Source of the DNA: Amoebophrya sp. A120
Taxonomy: Eukaryota > Sar > Dinophyceae > Syndiniales > Amoebophryaceae
Assembly: GCA_905178155.1 (NCBI GenBank)
Contig: CAJINV010000002.1
Coordinates: forward strand, 2,312,998 to 2,376,997
Reading direction: 5' to 3'
Length of the DNA: 64,000 nucleotides
Position numbers and translations under genes: made by a program
Shown here: positions 9,705 to 21,480 of the stretch, one piece after another
Numbering within the stretch: the stretch's first letter is position 1
Layout: the number at the start of each line of letters is the position of its first letter
Notes under the pieces: generated by a model
Databases searched by the model: none
What the model was told of the DNA's origin: nothing
Seen by the model: only the letters and a program-made list of their open reading frames with translations

Positions 9705-12326
9705 TCACCAAGTATGATCTTCAAACTGTGGCACAGTTGGAAATGAAATTGGCACTTTTTTCGTAGCGACGCCATCACCGCCCGAAACCCGGCTCAACAA
9801 CACCCCGGCATCTTCAACAGCTCCATTATTTCCGCCATTCCTCCGTGCAGATCCCTTGAAACGCGGCGTAGTCATGGCTGTTTCCCGCAAAAACGTCTCA
9901 AACGGAACCGGCGGTCGGGGTGTAGGAACTACAACTTGCTCCACATCACGTCGGGAGGTTCTGCCCGACAGCACAGCATCCACATCCCGATTGCTCGCGA
10001 AGCTCGCATCGGGGGACACGCAGCTCCGCACGTACTGTTTTGTCAGCGGAGGAACTACAAGCAGGTCTGTGTCTACTTTGGCGGCGTGACTGGTAGATGA
10101 GAATCCAGCTGCAGAACCAGACTTACCAACTGGACGCTTCCGTGCATACATGCGGTCCATGTTGAGCGGAGGGACGGAAAGGAATTGATGCTGTTGATGA
10201 AAGTGCTTGTTTGTCGTGACAAAACTCCCGTCGTTTTGCAGTTTTTGTTCCGCGTCAGTTGTAGTAGTTCCACTTCTTCTGGTGCCCAAGTTTGCAGTCT
10301 TCGATGCAGGAGATCTGGACCACCCTGTTGATGATCTTCGGAAGTCGCAAGAAAGGTCACTCGACGCACTACCCCCAACGGGCGTCGAGCACACGCTGGC
10401 GGTTAAAACCTGATCTAGTTGTTCTTCATCTTCCAGAGCATCGACATCGTCCTTTGCTTGACACAAATGATCCGCTTGCAGCTCCACGTCCTCCGCCCGT
10501 TCTATCTCCTCCTCCACCCCTTTGAAGCTCCGCACGCACGACAAATCGCCCTGGCTGGGGCATATCAAGTGTAAAAATGTCTGGGTCTGGAGGGTTCTGA
10601 GACTTGTCATGCACATTTTGCATGAGTCATGATGTCTGTGATGCATGCCATGGCAACACAGATTCTTTGTGGGCTTCTTCATGCCTAGTCCGCATGACAA
10701 ATGCCCTCTCCCCGAAGCAAAAAATAGACTCATTGTGCTGCTCATGCAATACAGATTTCTTTGGAATCCAAATGCAGCATCACAAGTTGCATTTTTTTTC
10801 TTCCAGACGCAGACCTAGACATTTTTACATTTGGTAGGGCACCGGAACAAGCAAGTGGTGGAAATTTCGTCCTGCGACAGATGCGCGTCCAGCTCTTCGA
10901 GGAGCACGGAGGCTTTTTCAATTTGCTCGTCCAAAATTTCGTGCAAATTTTTCTTCTCGCGGTGGTCTTGCTTCGTGTCGGACGCGGGGGTGTTGTTTGC
11001 AAGAAAAAAAGTTCCTGTGTGGTGGTTTATTCCGTTTCTGGCACTGGCAACCGTCGACGGCGTTGAAGACAGAGGATGAAGAGCAGGCAATTTTGAAGGT
11101 TTAGAGACCATTTTTCGGTGTAGTTGCTGCTCCCGCACTTCATCTACCTGCACGCAACACAAAATTTGGGTCGTGGTGTAAACTTTCTTGTTGGCGCTGG
11201 TTTCCTGTTCACCGACAGTGGTCTTTTCTTCTACCAGCCTTTCAGCTTGTCGAGTTTCACCTCCACCTCCTCCCCTCCCAGTGCAACACAACACGCCACG
11301 GGCGCCTCTGGCTTGCGAAAATTTCTTCAAAATCATCTTCCGACCGTAGGAGACCGGGGCTTTCGAAGATTTGCTCGTCCCGACGAGAGGAACAAACCTC
11401 TTCCCAAAAAAGTCGTGCCATGATTTGGGCAGGAGTTTTTGCTGCTTGGAGGTAGTTGGCGTCGGAGGGGAAGTAGCGCGTGAAGATGCTAAGGCGAAGT
11501 CTTTGTCGACGTTTTTCATCATCTTCCCTTGATCTTCAACAACTTGCGGAGGTTCCGTTGTAGTCGTGGTCCTCTCCAGCCTTTCCACCTCCTCCACTGG
11601 GACAAGCCGTGTGAACGGTAAACGAAGGCGCGGTGATGTTCTTGTGCAACAAGAACGACTTTTGTCAACCTCATTTGCTGCAGCGTCCTGCTTCCGACAC
11701 AGCGACACCGAAAAACAACACTGTTGCGCGCCATGACAGTTTTCTTCGTTTGTTGTCCATCTGGCTCCCTCAGTTTCACCATCATCAGCCCAAACTCCTA
11801 TACCACCCTTTCTGTGCGCCACAAGAAACAGCTCGATCGCCGTGTGTGGCTGCTGTGCTGTGAAAATTCTCAAATTGTACAGAACGTCGTGCAATATATC
11901 ATGGTGTTCGCCCACGACCAGGCCCGGTGAAAAATCTAGCGCCGGTTTCTCAACAACCTCGACCCGCTGAATTTCGGAAGAATTGTGCTCAACTTCGAGT
12001 TTCCATGTTTTCAACGCGTTGTACGATTCTTCCACGGCGGAATTATGCGGGCGTGACACTAAGTCGGAGGTGAAGCGCGGGCTTCTTGGGTCGACGTCAA
12101 ATTCCAGCTTGAGCAGGAGAAGCGCGTCCGCCTCGCTCAGGGAATTCTTTTGCTGTGGTGAGCACGGCGGTCTTCTTGGGGAAGTTGTGGAGGTCCTCGG
12201 GCCACCCGGAGCTCCAGCAGTGGCGTGATCATTGGGCGTCTTCTGCCCTAGCGAGGCTTTATCTTTGTTCGATCCATCTTGCTGAAAAACCACGGTCCAG
12301 CAAGTTCGTTGCGAGCGTGGCAACAT
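9705..12326 (-). CDS. Unknown 780-aa protein with one introner
   Basis: Two exons, 12326-10837 and 10562-9705, are joined in frame after removal of the introner and one GGGCA copy, giving 780 residues. The protein is polar and Lys/Ser/Thr-rich. It has a likely coiled-coil patch (HEILDEQIEKASVLLEELDAH) and an acidic segment (EEEIERAEDVELQADHL). No transmembrane segment or known domain was recognised. The reading frame extends upstream of 12326 without another ATG, so the start is tentative. The end VPQFEDHTW-stop overlaps G-GTGAGC, a possible splice donor, so more exons to the left are possible. Confidence 0.6.
10563..10836. mobile_element. Introner, TGTCTGGGTCTGG family
   Basis: It starts TATCAAGTGTAAAAATG and ends TTTTTACATTTGGTA, with a perfect duplication GGGCA. 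It is the only intron found in the 9705-12326 gene. Confidence 0.92.
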
Positions 12327-12559
12327 GTTTCGTTCATTACGGGGGATAATTTTCGGCACGTCTATGTGCAAAAGCAACTCCGGAGAGTAAGCCCCAGGGA
12401 AAAAACAAGATAAGGGCTCTTACTGTGTCACGTTGTGTGTTTTTGTAAGTCAGCAGCTATTCACTCTAGGCTCGCACGCTTCAAACAAAGAAGCCAGGAA
12501 ACAAATCTGCGACCAAGTCTTGTCAACAACATATACAAACACACCATCGACACTGACGC

Positions 12560-13840
12560 ATCGCAAGAAGCAAGTCGCGATGGACGGCTCCTGATGACGA
12601 GGATGCTGGGACGCGAACCACAGATGATGAGCCGGCGCCGCCAAACGCGAGCGGAGAGCAGAACAAAGCTAGCAATGCTCTCCGTGGACTGGACAAGGCG
12701 CAGGGCCCACACGGTGCGCCACGAATTGACAAAAATGAAAATCACAAAGCCCCGGCCAAACCTATACGACATAGCTGCAGGCAACTGGGAGCCGCTTTTG
12801 CAGTCAGACAAGGCCCGACGGCGCGGGGCCGGCCCCCCGCCGCTACGCGCGGCGCGCCCGTCGAGGTAGGGCAGCCTGCCAGCCTACCGGGCGCGGATGG
12901 AAGACCGCGCCTTTTGGGGCGTTTTTTCGCCTTGCCTAGGGCAAAGGCGCGGGCGCACCGCCGGGGGCGCGCGGCCTTACTGCCAAGGGGGTGGGCTAAC
13001 AAACACACAAAGCAGGCGGCGCGCCCGCCCGGGGCCACGCGAAAGGCCTAGGCCGCGAGCGGCCGGGTGGGGACAATGCCGGGCGGCGGCCATTTCGTCG
13101 CTGTCGGGTTCCGTCATGAATCCCCTCCCCAAATGTGTCGCAACACAGCTCCGAAGTCGCTGGCGAATTTGCTGCGCTGAGCTCGATATCTGCCGCCCCT
13201 GGCCAACGGCGCGCCCCCCCGCGGGCCACCGGGTGGCCCAGAACCCTGCCGGCCGGTGTCGTCCACAAAGACCCTCCCGAACGCCGTCGCGCCGTCTTGG
13301 GTTTCCACTGCGCGCGCGAACGGAGGGGGGAGCGGCCTAAAGTCCAGCGCGTGCGTTACTGCGGGCCCCGGCCGGCACCCCAGCCAGGGCACGGCAACAC
13401 TGCGCCGCTGACTTTCGAAAGGGGCGCGGGAAGCTTCCCAACTGTGGCGGCGATAGGGCGCGGGTGATGATCAAAACCGCGAGCAGCATCCGCGCAAGAT
13501 TCGGCCTGGGCGGTGGGCTGGCTTTATTTCTTCCGGCGGCACGGCCCCCGCTGGGCATCCGAGGACAGCCGGGCCCAAGAATGAGTGGCCGACGCCGAGC
13601 GGGTTCCGCGCCGCGCCGTTGCGCCGCGCCGTCACGGGCAAACACCCAGCACACCACGAGGGGGCGGCCGCAGTTCCTTCAAGGTGCGGCAGGCTTCTGG
13701 GGCCCTCGGCGCGGAACTACGTACCCGGGCCAAGCTCATTGCCATGGAATACAAACAAAGCCACGCGGATACAAACCGACGCAGCTCCAAATCCAGAGCG
13801 AAGGCGCGCATGAATCCAAGCGCATGCACGGGTGAACACT
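12560..13840. repeat. GC-rich island B
   Basis: High-GC block between the unknown 780-aa gene and the small gene at 14146. There are long shadow ORFs on both strands and no recognisable protein. A minus-strand fragment near 13100-13200 (SELCCDTFGEGIHDG) is more protein-like but isolated. Edges are approximate. Confidence 0.5.
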
Positions 13841-14145
13841 TGCCTTTTCAAGTCGCCTTGATGCTACTGAGCTTTCTACTGGTCTTGTTGGTGTTCACAA
13901 AAACAAGCAAAGCCACTCTGTGTATCTGTTACATTTTCTGCCACTCGTGCTACTTCCGCAGCAGCTTCACATGAGTTCATTGCCAGATCATGTTTTCCGC
14001 ATTTCCTTGTAACTTTGGTTAGACCTCTCGCAGCAGTGGGAAGCGTGGAGCTAGTGGTGCTAAGTAGTAAAAGATACAACGAGCAATGTAGAGCACGCAA
14101 CCACACTACTTCTTTTCACGCTCGCGCTCGCCCTTCCTCACATAC
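13841..14145. other. Spacer between island B and the small gene at 14146
   Basis: Composition returns to normal. No gene, introner end or RNA was recognised. Confidence 0.4.
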
Positions 14146-14752
14146 TCAACCCCCTGCGACAGCACTCTCCGCCAGCATCACTTGCAACTCCTTGCACAAT
14201 GCTCCGAGCCGTTCCCGCTGTTTGCGCAAGTTCTCATGGTCCGCTTCGCAACCCACCAATTGTTGCCCCGTCGGCGGTACTATTTTCGATCCTAACACTG
14301 CCTTATCCGCTATCTGCTCCGGGTTGAAGAGAATACGAAGCCGAACCCAATCGCTCAGCGTCGAGTTATCTGGCATGGAAGCGACGCTGGTGGTTGTCGC
14401 AGGGTCCTGATAGATGTAGGTCATCGTGTTTGGCATGCACAGTTTTAAGTGATCACGCGACACAAATTTGTTTTGTTTCCCTGCTGATACAGCACGACAG
14501 ACAGACAACAAGCAAAACAACACTACAGTCGTATGTATCCAAAGTACCTTTTCCACACTCAGCCCCGCTTCGAACTGCGCAAGGTGATCCAAGAACCCGT
14601 GCGCTTGCTTCGTCCATTTCAACTGCAGTTTCTTCAACAAAACTCGCCGGATTTTGATTTTCCGTTTTATTTTTGACAGAGAACTTGTTCTTTGCTGTAT
14701 CCTGCGCGGCCCGAGGACCTGGCCTCTCGTCGTCGTAGACAGCGTCGCCATA
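14146..14752 (-). CDS. Small unknown basic protein, two exons
   Basis: Exons 14752-14548 and 14406-14146 are joined across a GT-AG intron (14407-14547, donor GTACTTTGG, acceptor CTATCAG) in phase 0. The first exon is Lys/Arg-rich, then helical (KWTKQAHGFLDHLAQFEAGL). The second has WVRLRILFNPEQ and a C-terminal helix of heptad type (ENLRKQRERLGALCKELQ). No family was recognised. A CTATCAG acceptor-like site also lies upstream near 14793. These exons could therefore be the 3' end of the COP9-like gene to the right rather than a separate gene. Confidence 0.45.
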
Positions 14753-15190
14753 CCACTTCGCGCTCGACCGGAAGCTGCTGCAAGCGTCTTTATCTGATAG
14801 GGTTTTAGGATTTTGAAAGTTATGTTACCCTTTACCACTTGATCACGAGTGAAAGATGTTCCTCGCTAATTCAATTAGAGCAATGCAAAACAGAACCTCA
14901 ACCTGCATGCTGCATCACAAATTTTACATCATTTAGAAGTACCTCCTCAGCCGATTGATTCCTTTTCCTTCTCCTGGCGGCTGCTTCTCCTTTCCCTGTC
15001 GCGTTTTCCGCGTCGCGCATCCGCTTTCCCGATTTTGCGCGGGAGTTTCTGTTTTTGATTTTCGTGATAAATGGTTTTGGATGTTGAAACCGCACATCAA
15101 CGCACAACTCAACTAACACGACCAAAACCGACCGCACAAAATAACTCCATGCCTACCAAAGCTACCTGAAGTACTCGCAACAACTTCCAC
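14753..15190. other. Spacer or unresolved exons between the small gene and the COP9-like gene
   Basis: A minus-strand open frame at 14898-15137 is Lys/Arg-rich and ends in an introner-like word (TTTGTGATGCAGCATGCAG). Whether it is an exon is unclear. Confidence 0.35.
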
Positions 15191-18100
15191 CTACCTGGGC
15201 CCTGGTCTACTGCTTGTCCCTCCATCCGCCCCGTTTCTGCCCTGCGCGTTATCTTCTGAAAGCGAGGAATTTGAATTCGTGTTGTTCAACATCCCCGTAT
15301 CCACTTCCATCGGATCCACAATATTCATCATCTCCCCCTCCGGTTGTAATGCTGAATTCGCAGGATGTACCAAGCTGGGATTCGCCGTCATGTCAGATGC
15401 GCCACTTGCAGTAGCGGCAATTGGAGGCTCATCTTGTTCTACCACGACCCCCATGTCGTCATCCTCATCTTCGAGGTTGTCATAATTTTCGCCATTTTGA
15501 AGATCCTCGTTATCGTTATTTCCATCAGAACTGTCTAGCAACTCCTCGTCGTTGCCGACGTCCTCCTCATCGACAACCCGACGCGCTCCTTCGTTTTCAT
15601 TCTGCATCACCTCTTCTTCCGGAACTCTAACATTCCGCTTCTCAAAATTCCTGCGCGGTGGTGTGGACATCCTCCCATCAGCGAAGATCATCTGTTGGTT
15701 GTTCCCGATTTGCTGTTTCTTACCCGGTGAATTGGAGTTTTTACTACTCCCCGGACTGTCTTTGTTCCCTGCTTGTTCAGGCTGCTCTGGTTCCCCTCCC
15801 GGTGCAGCTGGTGCAACAGCGGAGCTGCTAGAAGAAGACGCTGCAGCAGACCCTGTAGCTTCTTGGTTTCGCTCATCCTGCTGTAGTTGCTGACCAGAAC
15901 CGGCACTGCCTCCTCCTCGGGAAAACAAATTTGTGATGGCGGAGGGGAAAAGGCTGGACGAGCTGCCAGTTCCTTTCTTCGAGTTTTTATTTACGTCCCT
16001 CAAATCCGTTCCCGGGGAAGATTTCAGCACCGAATTTTTCGCCGCTAATTTACCATTCTCACCCGCAGAACTTCCGTTATTTTCCTCCTCGCCAGCACCA
16101 CACAAGCTTTCATTCGCCTTCAGCACAAACCGCACCGAATTCTGTATTCCTTTAAACCGCCTCCCAACGATCGCGATCTTCCTGGCTACGTGGATCCGAA
16201 CCGAGCAGGATTCGTAGATGAAAGCGAGGAGGTAGCAAACGAAGGTCCGGGATTTCTCGATCAAAGCTTCTAAAATGACTGTTAGTGCTTTTGGTATTCC
16301 ATGCACCACCCGGATCAATTTGTGGAAATGGTCACAATACTTGGCGAAAATCATGTGACAGAGCTGCTCGATTTCCCACGGGTACTCAAAGAGCTCCTCG
16401 AGCTTTTGGTAGAAATTGATGGTGGAGAGAGAACTTGAACTACTGCCGTCTCCTTTCGTGGCGTTATTACCTTCTTGCTGCTGTTGTGTAGAAGTTCCGT
16501 CAACATTATTGTTCCCAGCTGCTGAAGACCCAGCACCTTGTCCTCCGCTGGTAGAACCCGGCACTCCGGGTGGGCCCATTCTAGTACTGTTATTCCCAGT
16601 GCCTCTTTTCCCCCTTCCCTTTTCACGAGCGCTGTCCGGTCTGTCTCTACTATTCCCAGTTGGGCTCCAGTCTCTGTTTCTTCTGTCATTCTTCTCCCTG
16701 ATAGAAGTACTTTGCGCACCAGCAGCTCCGGAGCCGAATCTTGCCGCCGACCGTCCCATCATCCCGCTGTACCAGGACTGCTGCTTAAATGACTCCTCCT
16801 CGTGGTCTCGCAGCCCGTAAGTACCTCCGTACGGAGGTGGACCACCTGGTGCCCCGCGGTCCTTGTTCTGCTTGTTTCCCGAACCTCCTGCATTGTTTCC
16901 CTTCGCACCGTTAGTGTTCCCCGTATTATTCGTCGTACCATACACGATCTTCAGCATCCACAGCAAATTTGGGTTTTTTGAAATCGAGTTCCCTATGCTG
17001 ATTTTCATGTGCGGAATGAGGCTGAGGTGGAGTTGTTCGGGTTCTTTTTTCTTCTTTTTACCCTTCGAGGAGGAGGAAGACGAAAAGGAAGAACTTTTCA
17101 TGATTCCAGCACTACTGCTGTTATTATTCACGACCATATCCGCAGCTGCCTGCTTCGCCCCCCGTTTCGCCGCTTTCTGGTAAAACGTGTCAACCAACAC
17201 CGATCCAGTCGAAGAATTTGCGGAAGCGCTAGCGACTGTCGTTGCCTTCGCTGCTTTCGCCTTCCTTTTCCTCTTTTTCGATTTGTCATCAGAAGAAGCT
17301 GCAGCAGCTCCTGCTATTTTATTCGCTTTTCTATCTGCCATAAACTGCTTTCGCTCCGACAAGAATTTGGAAAACAGCAAGCGAAAGTCCAAATTCACTA
17401 ACTGCAACAGCCAGAACTTCAGCAACGCGTCTTCCGCTAAATGGCCGACCGAGAAGGGACTGTTTACGGCAGCTCCCGGTGGGACATCGGGAGCAGGACC
17501 TCCACTCCCGTCATTCCTTTTCGATCGTACGCCAGTCGTGGTCTCTGGGTTGTTGCTAGTGGTATTTTTCGTTGATCCACTAGATCCCCCAAACCCGAAT
17601 AACGAGCCCGCGGTTTGGAACAACGACGAGGACGCAGACTGCTTCTTCGAAGTCTTTCGGATTGCACCGGACTTGCTGTTTGTTGCATTTGCATTTCCAT
17701 TCGACGCATTTTTCCCGTCTTTTGTCCCGCTACTTCCTCCGATCATCCCTCGGTTGTAAAAACTACTTGGCGAAAACCCGCTATCGGAGAAAAATGACTT
17801 CCCGTTGTTTCCACCGCCTAGTCTCCCGGAGAGCATCCCGGAAGACAACTGACACGACTGCATCAAATGCCGAAACATCACCTCCGCGCGTTCGAAGTTT
17901 TTCAGCAACAGATAGCAGTTCCCGGCGTAGTAGTGGTAGAGAAAGTAATCGACCGCGTGGACGAAAGTGTTTGTGGGTTGTTCTGCTGCAAGATTGTTCG
18001 CATTCCTTCCGGATGACATCAAACTCATCCCACACAAAGCTGTGAATTTGTTCGGTGCTTCTCTTTCGATGTGATCTGAGACAATGTTTGGCATGTTCTG

Positions 18101-18922
18101 CTTCAGCGCTAATCGGGCCAACTGTGCAGACGCGATGAAGGAAATTTGGTAAAGATACTGCACCGCGGGTGGGAGGAGGTACGAAGCGGTGGTTGGTTTT
18201 GCTCGTGCTAAAGTTGTTGCATTTGTTGCATTGTTACCTGCATTCATTCCGGCCTGGTCCATGTTGACGTCCCCAGCACCTGCGGGCTGCTCACCAGCGT
18301 TATTATTCACTTCCCCACCAGCAGCAGAATTCATCTCCCTACTACACGCTTGAAACACCACCTTCCTGAAATTTACCAATGCCGCAATCGCCAACCTCCC
18401 CTCAACTCTCGTTGCAGCAAAGGCGTAGTTGCCGAACCACCGGGTCAATTCGGTTAACTGCTCGATGAATTGGAAAAACTGCTGCTGTCCCGGGCCGCGG
18501 GGATCTTTTGTTGCGGTGATGAGGAGTTGTGGTAATATTGTGGTTGTGGTGAAAAGCTTGAGAATTTCTTGGAAGGCCTTCTTGTCAGATTCCACATCCC
18601 GGGGGGAGGGGGTGGTCGCGAAAGTAGTATTATCGCGCGCAGGATTTGTTGTATTACCTCCTGCCAGGAGATCCCGCTGCTGCTGCTGCTGCTGTCCTCG
18701 TCTGTTCGTGACAGCCGGGGGAATCAACGCCGCGTTGTTCGCAGTGGTTCTCCCTCTCCGCGCATTGCGGCCGGTGAAGTGGGTCTGGTGGATCTTGGCC
18801 ACTTTGTCGACGTTCAGCTCGACGGGCGTTGTGGTGTGCGCCGGCAAGATCGAAGGTCCTCCGGACGTCGAGCTGGTCGCAGCCTGTGCTGCGGACGGGC
18901 CGCGCGAAAAGAAATTGACCAT
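15191..18922 (-). CDS. COP9 signalosome subunit 3-like protein with low-complexity expansions
   Basis: A single 1,243-codon frame from ATG 18922. A conserved-looking core is split by Asn/Ser/Gly-rich inserts. The key segment is AVDYFLYHYYAGNCYLLLKNFERAEVMF, which resembles the CSN3 stretch with an aromatic run, GLKNFERA and a following helix. A later helix (HLAEDALLKFWLLQLVNLDF) and FYQKLEELFEYPWEIEQL fit the next CSN3 helices. CSN3 is a scaffold of the complex that removes Nedd8 from cullins. The C-terminal winged helix is not evident. The acidic C-terminus ends PGPR-stop, where AG-GTAGGT could be a splice donor, so the C-terminus may continue. No introner interrupts its 3.7 kb. Other PCI or TPR proteins remain possible. 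Confidence 0.5.
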   Translation of the reverse strand: MVNFFSRGPSAAQAATSSTSGGPSILPAHTTTPVELNVDKVAKIHQTHFTGRNARRGRTTANNAALIPPAVTNRRGQQQQQQRDLLAGGNTTNPARDNTTFATTPSPRDVESDKKAFQEILKLFTTTTILPQLLITATKDPRGPGQQQFFQFIEQLTELTRWFGNYAFAATRVEGRLAIAALVNFRKVVFQACSREMNSAAGGEVNNNAGEQPAGAGDVNMDQAGMNAGNNATNATTLARAKPTTASYLLPPAVQYLYQISFIASAQLARLALKQNMPNIVSDHIEREAPNKFTALCGMSLMSSGRNANNLAAEQPTNTFVHAVDYFLYHYYAGNCYLLLKNFERAEVMFRHLMQSCQLSSGMLSGRLGGGNNGKSFFSDSGFSPSSFYNRGMIGGSSGTKDGKNASNGNANATNSKSGAIRKTSKKQSASSSLFQTAGSLFGFGGSSGSTKNTTSNNPETTTGVRSKRNDGSGGPAPDVPPGAAVNSPFSVGHLAEDALLKFWLLQLVNLDFRLLFSKFLSERKQFMADRKANKIAGAAAASSDDKSKKRKRKAKAAKATTVASASANSSTGSVLVDTFYQKAAKRGAKQAAADMVVNNNSSSAGIMKSSSFSSSSSSKGKKKKKEPEQLHLSLIPHMKISIGNSISKNPNLLWMLKIVYGTTNNTGNTNGAKGNNAGGSGNKQNKDRGAPGGPPPYGGTYGLRDHEEESFKQQSWYSGMMGRSAARFGSGAAGAQSTSIREKNDRRNRDWSPTGNSRDRPDSAREKGRGKRGTGNNSTRMGPPGVPGSTSGGQGAGSSAAGNNNVDGTSTQQQQEGNNATKGDGSSSSSLSTINFYQKLEELFEYPWEIEQLCHMIFAKYCDHFHKLIRVVHGIPKALTVILEALIEKSRTFVCYLLAFIYESCSVRIHVARKIAIVGRRFKGIQNSVRFVLKANESLCGAGEEENNGSSAGENGKLAAKNSVLKSSPGTDLRDVNKNSKKGTGSSSSLFPSAITNLFSRGGGSAGSGQQLQQDERNQEATGSAAASSSSSSAVAPAAPGGEPEQPEQAGNKDSPGSSKNSNSPGKKQQIGNNQQMIFADGRMSTPPRRNFEKRNVRVPEEEVMQNENEGARRVVDEEDVGNDEELLDSSDGNNDNEDLQNGENYDNLEDEDDDMGVVVEQDEPPIAATASGASDMTANPSLVHPANSALQPEGEMMNIVDPMEVDTGMLNNTNSNSSLSEDNAQGRNGADGGTSSRPGPR

Positions 18923-19394
18923 GGTGGTTTTGCACTACTACATACAAGCGCGGGGAATTCTGCTTCCGGGAAAAGTAAGCTACTACATGTCGCTTCTTTC
19001 TTTTTATGCTGCGGAGGTACGAATGTGGCTGTGGTTGTCTTGTGGACCGCTTAAGCTGCGAAAAATCAAAATCAAAGCAATCGCAATCGAGGCGGCAACT
19101 GTTGCTGTGCGACATCTATTTGTACTTTTTTGCTTCGATAGATACACAGCAAATGGCTTCCAGAATCGATGTTGGAACCTCTGTTCAACGTGGCAAGCAC
19201 TTGAGGCGTGAATGGGGGAAAAAGCGAAAACCGCGAAGCGGCGTTCGGCGAACAATACCTATGAACACACTAAGCACAATCCGGATCGGGGGAAGAGCAG
19301 ATCAGGAAAACCCGACGGGAGCCAAGTATGTTCGCCGAACAACGACACATAGGACAAGGAACCGGTTGCCGCAGCAGCTCTGGTTATCCGCCCC
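18923..19394. other. Upstream flank of the COP9-like gene
   Basis: Spacer with short ORFs on both strands only. No recognisable feature before GC-rich island C. Confidence 0.4.
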
Positions 19395-21480
19395 GGGTTA
19401 ATAGCTCTAGCGGGCTAGCCAAAATAAGTATACTTACCGACCCGGGGAAAAAGCACACCGGCCGTCATGGGGCTACCCGCAGGTGGGGCCACGTCGCGCC
19501 ACCAACGCTCGGGGCGCCGCGGGGCGGCCTCACGCCCTGTGGCGCGGGCAACCAATTCTCCTTGTCAGCCGAACGGGCACCGGCGGCGAGGCCATGCAAA
19601 GACAGCTACCTATACAATGGCTGGGCCAAGTGGGGGCAGGCCAACCAAACAAGCAAGGGGCGGCGCCCCGGCGAAGCAGGGCCGCCCCGGCCCGGGGCGG
19701 GCAAGCCCCCGCCTTCGGAACACACCAAAACCAGACGGCGCGGCGCGCAAAGGCACGAAGGCGCCGCCGGCCCGCCCTGTCGCCTTCTCCGGCCGGGCGG
19801 GGGCGGGGGCCGCCGAGCCACGGCATGGGGAAACGGGGCGGGCGCGCTGCCCGCCCGCCGGCACCCCCATCCCAAAGGCGCCGCCCGGTGCGGGAACGCG
19901 CGGGGCGCGGTCGACTCCGTCGGTGAGGTTGGCCCTGTGCTGCGTTGTCGTCGCCCAACAGGGGCGCTTTCGTTCCTCGCCCTGGCGCCCCACCCTTTCC
20001 TGTTTTCTTCTCAGCCTTACGGGATGTAGAGCGCCCGATTATCGCCGAGAGCACCGGCAGCGTTCCCGGAACGGCTTGCCAGATTGTAGCACCACTTGTG
20101 ATTTCCATCCAACACCACAACCCCGAGCAAAGCCCTGGCCAATGTGGTGGTCAGCGAGTGGAAGAAACGGTCGATGGGCGCGCGGGTCGGGGCCGCCGTG
20201 TTGATAATCGCTTGTAGATCATTCGACAGCCCGACGAAAGGGTCTCCCATAGGGAGCCTCCCGTTACCCCCGAGTGCCCGAAGCGGAGCGAAGTTGTAGG
20301 TGTCGGCCCCGGCTCCGCCCGGACGATGCCGAAGCACGATCATCCTGCTAAGGTCCTCCGGAGTGATCTCCGGCGGAACCCAGTAGATGTTCTCTTCGCC
20401 ACCGTAGTTCAGAAAGAAACCCCAGGCAGTGCGGAGGATGTGGCCATTGCGAATGCCGTCCACCATTTCTCCTGGACCAACAGCCGCCAGCAGTTTGTGC
20501 ATAGACGCGATGCGGCGGAGGGTGGTCTCTGCAACCATATCGGCATCAGCCATTCCGGACAGAGTCCGGACGATCTGCTTCGAGTTTTGCAGGACCCAGT
20601 TCACGGCCTTGATCGGCAGGAGCATCACGGCCGCTTCGGGCCCTTTTTTTTCTGCGACATGGGTGCCAACGCACGGCCCCCGCCCGGCAAGCGGCATACG
20701 CGCGGGGGCCGCCTTCGCCTCGCATGGCCCCCGGCGCGAAGGGGCGGGTGCTCCGGAGTCACGCAGGGCATGCGGGGGCGCCGGCGCGCGGCCGCGGGCG
20801 ACGGAGCGCCCCCGCCCCCCCCCCGGAACGACGGCCGCCAACGCTCCGAGCCCCAAGCCCGCGCGCGGGCTTGCGTGGCGCGCCCGCTGTCTGTCCCAAT
20901 GGCGCGGCGGCGCGCTCTGTGGCCAATGGCTGCGACCCCCCGGGGGCCCGCTCCGCAAGGTAGGGGAGAAGGGCCCGCGGTCGCATGGCGCGCCGCGCCA
21001 CCAGTCAAGATCCGGGACGCGTTGGTCTAATCACCAAAGTAAACCGCGCGCGTGCGCTCGGGTATCCGGAGGAGCATGCACGCGACACGGCCCCGGCGCT
21101 CCCGCGCCGTCGCGCGCGGGCGCTGGGTCCCATCCTGATCCTGTGCGGCGATCACTTCGACCATTTGAACCAATGCGCCTGCTAAATGTCCAAGCGTGTA
21201 GCCCGTTTGGCCTTCTCGACATGGCCGCGCGTATGCAAGGGCCGTGCTCGCGTGCGTGGCAACTTTACGACATTGAAGAAAGGCGCGCCGCGACAGCTTC
21301 GCCAAGTTCATGGGGTGCTTGAGATAGCCCCAGCCGTCACACAGGGAGATCGCAAGCGCCTGGCCTTTTCCGGAGGGTCCTGCGGCGCGCGCAGCCCCCT
21401 TACTCTTGCGCTGCATCATCGCCACAAGGGCGGCGGACGAATGCCAGAAACGCGCCGAGGGCCGGCCGTGCCAGTGTGTC
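19395..21480. repeat. GC-rich island C
   Basis: The largest GC-rich block, with two extreme-GC parts (about 19440-19940 and 20650-21000) around a moderate-GC coding-like part. It contains the 203-codon minus-strand ORF listed separately. A second protein-like minus stretch near 21120-21380 includes CDGWGYLKHPMNLAKLSRRAF and TLGHLAGALVQMVEVIAAQD. The two stretches might be exons of one gene split by GC-rich DNA. Edges are approximate. Confidence 0.55.
20017..20625 (-). CDS. Unknown ORF inside GC-rich island C
   Basis: The minus strand from ATG 20625 gives about 202 residues. The composition looks like real protein rather than GC noise: balanced hydrophobics, aromatic and acidic residues, e.g. 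ADMVAETTLRRIASMHKLL, GHILRTAWGFFLNYGGEENIYWV and GVVVLDGNHKWCYNL. No family was recognised. It could be an element-borne gene or an exon of a host gene whose other exon lies near 21120-21380. The open frame continues upstream into extreme-GC sequence, so the start is uncertain. Confidence 0.4.
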   Translation of the reverse strand: MLLPIKAVNWVLQNSKQIVRTLSGMADADMVAETTLRRIASMHKLLAAVGPGEMVDGIRNGHILRTAWGFFLNYGGEENIYWVPPEITPEDLSRMIVLRHRPGGAGADTYNFAPLRALGGNGRLPMGDPFVGLSNDLQAIINTAAPTRAPIDRFFHSLTTTLARALLGVVVLDGNHKWCYNLASRSGNAAGALGDNRALYIP

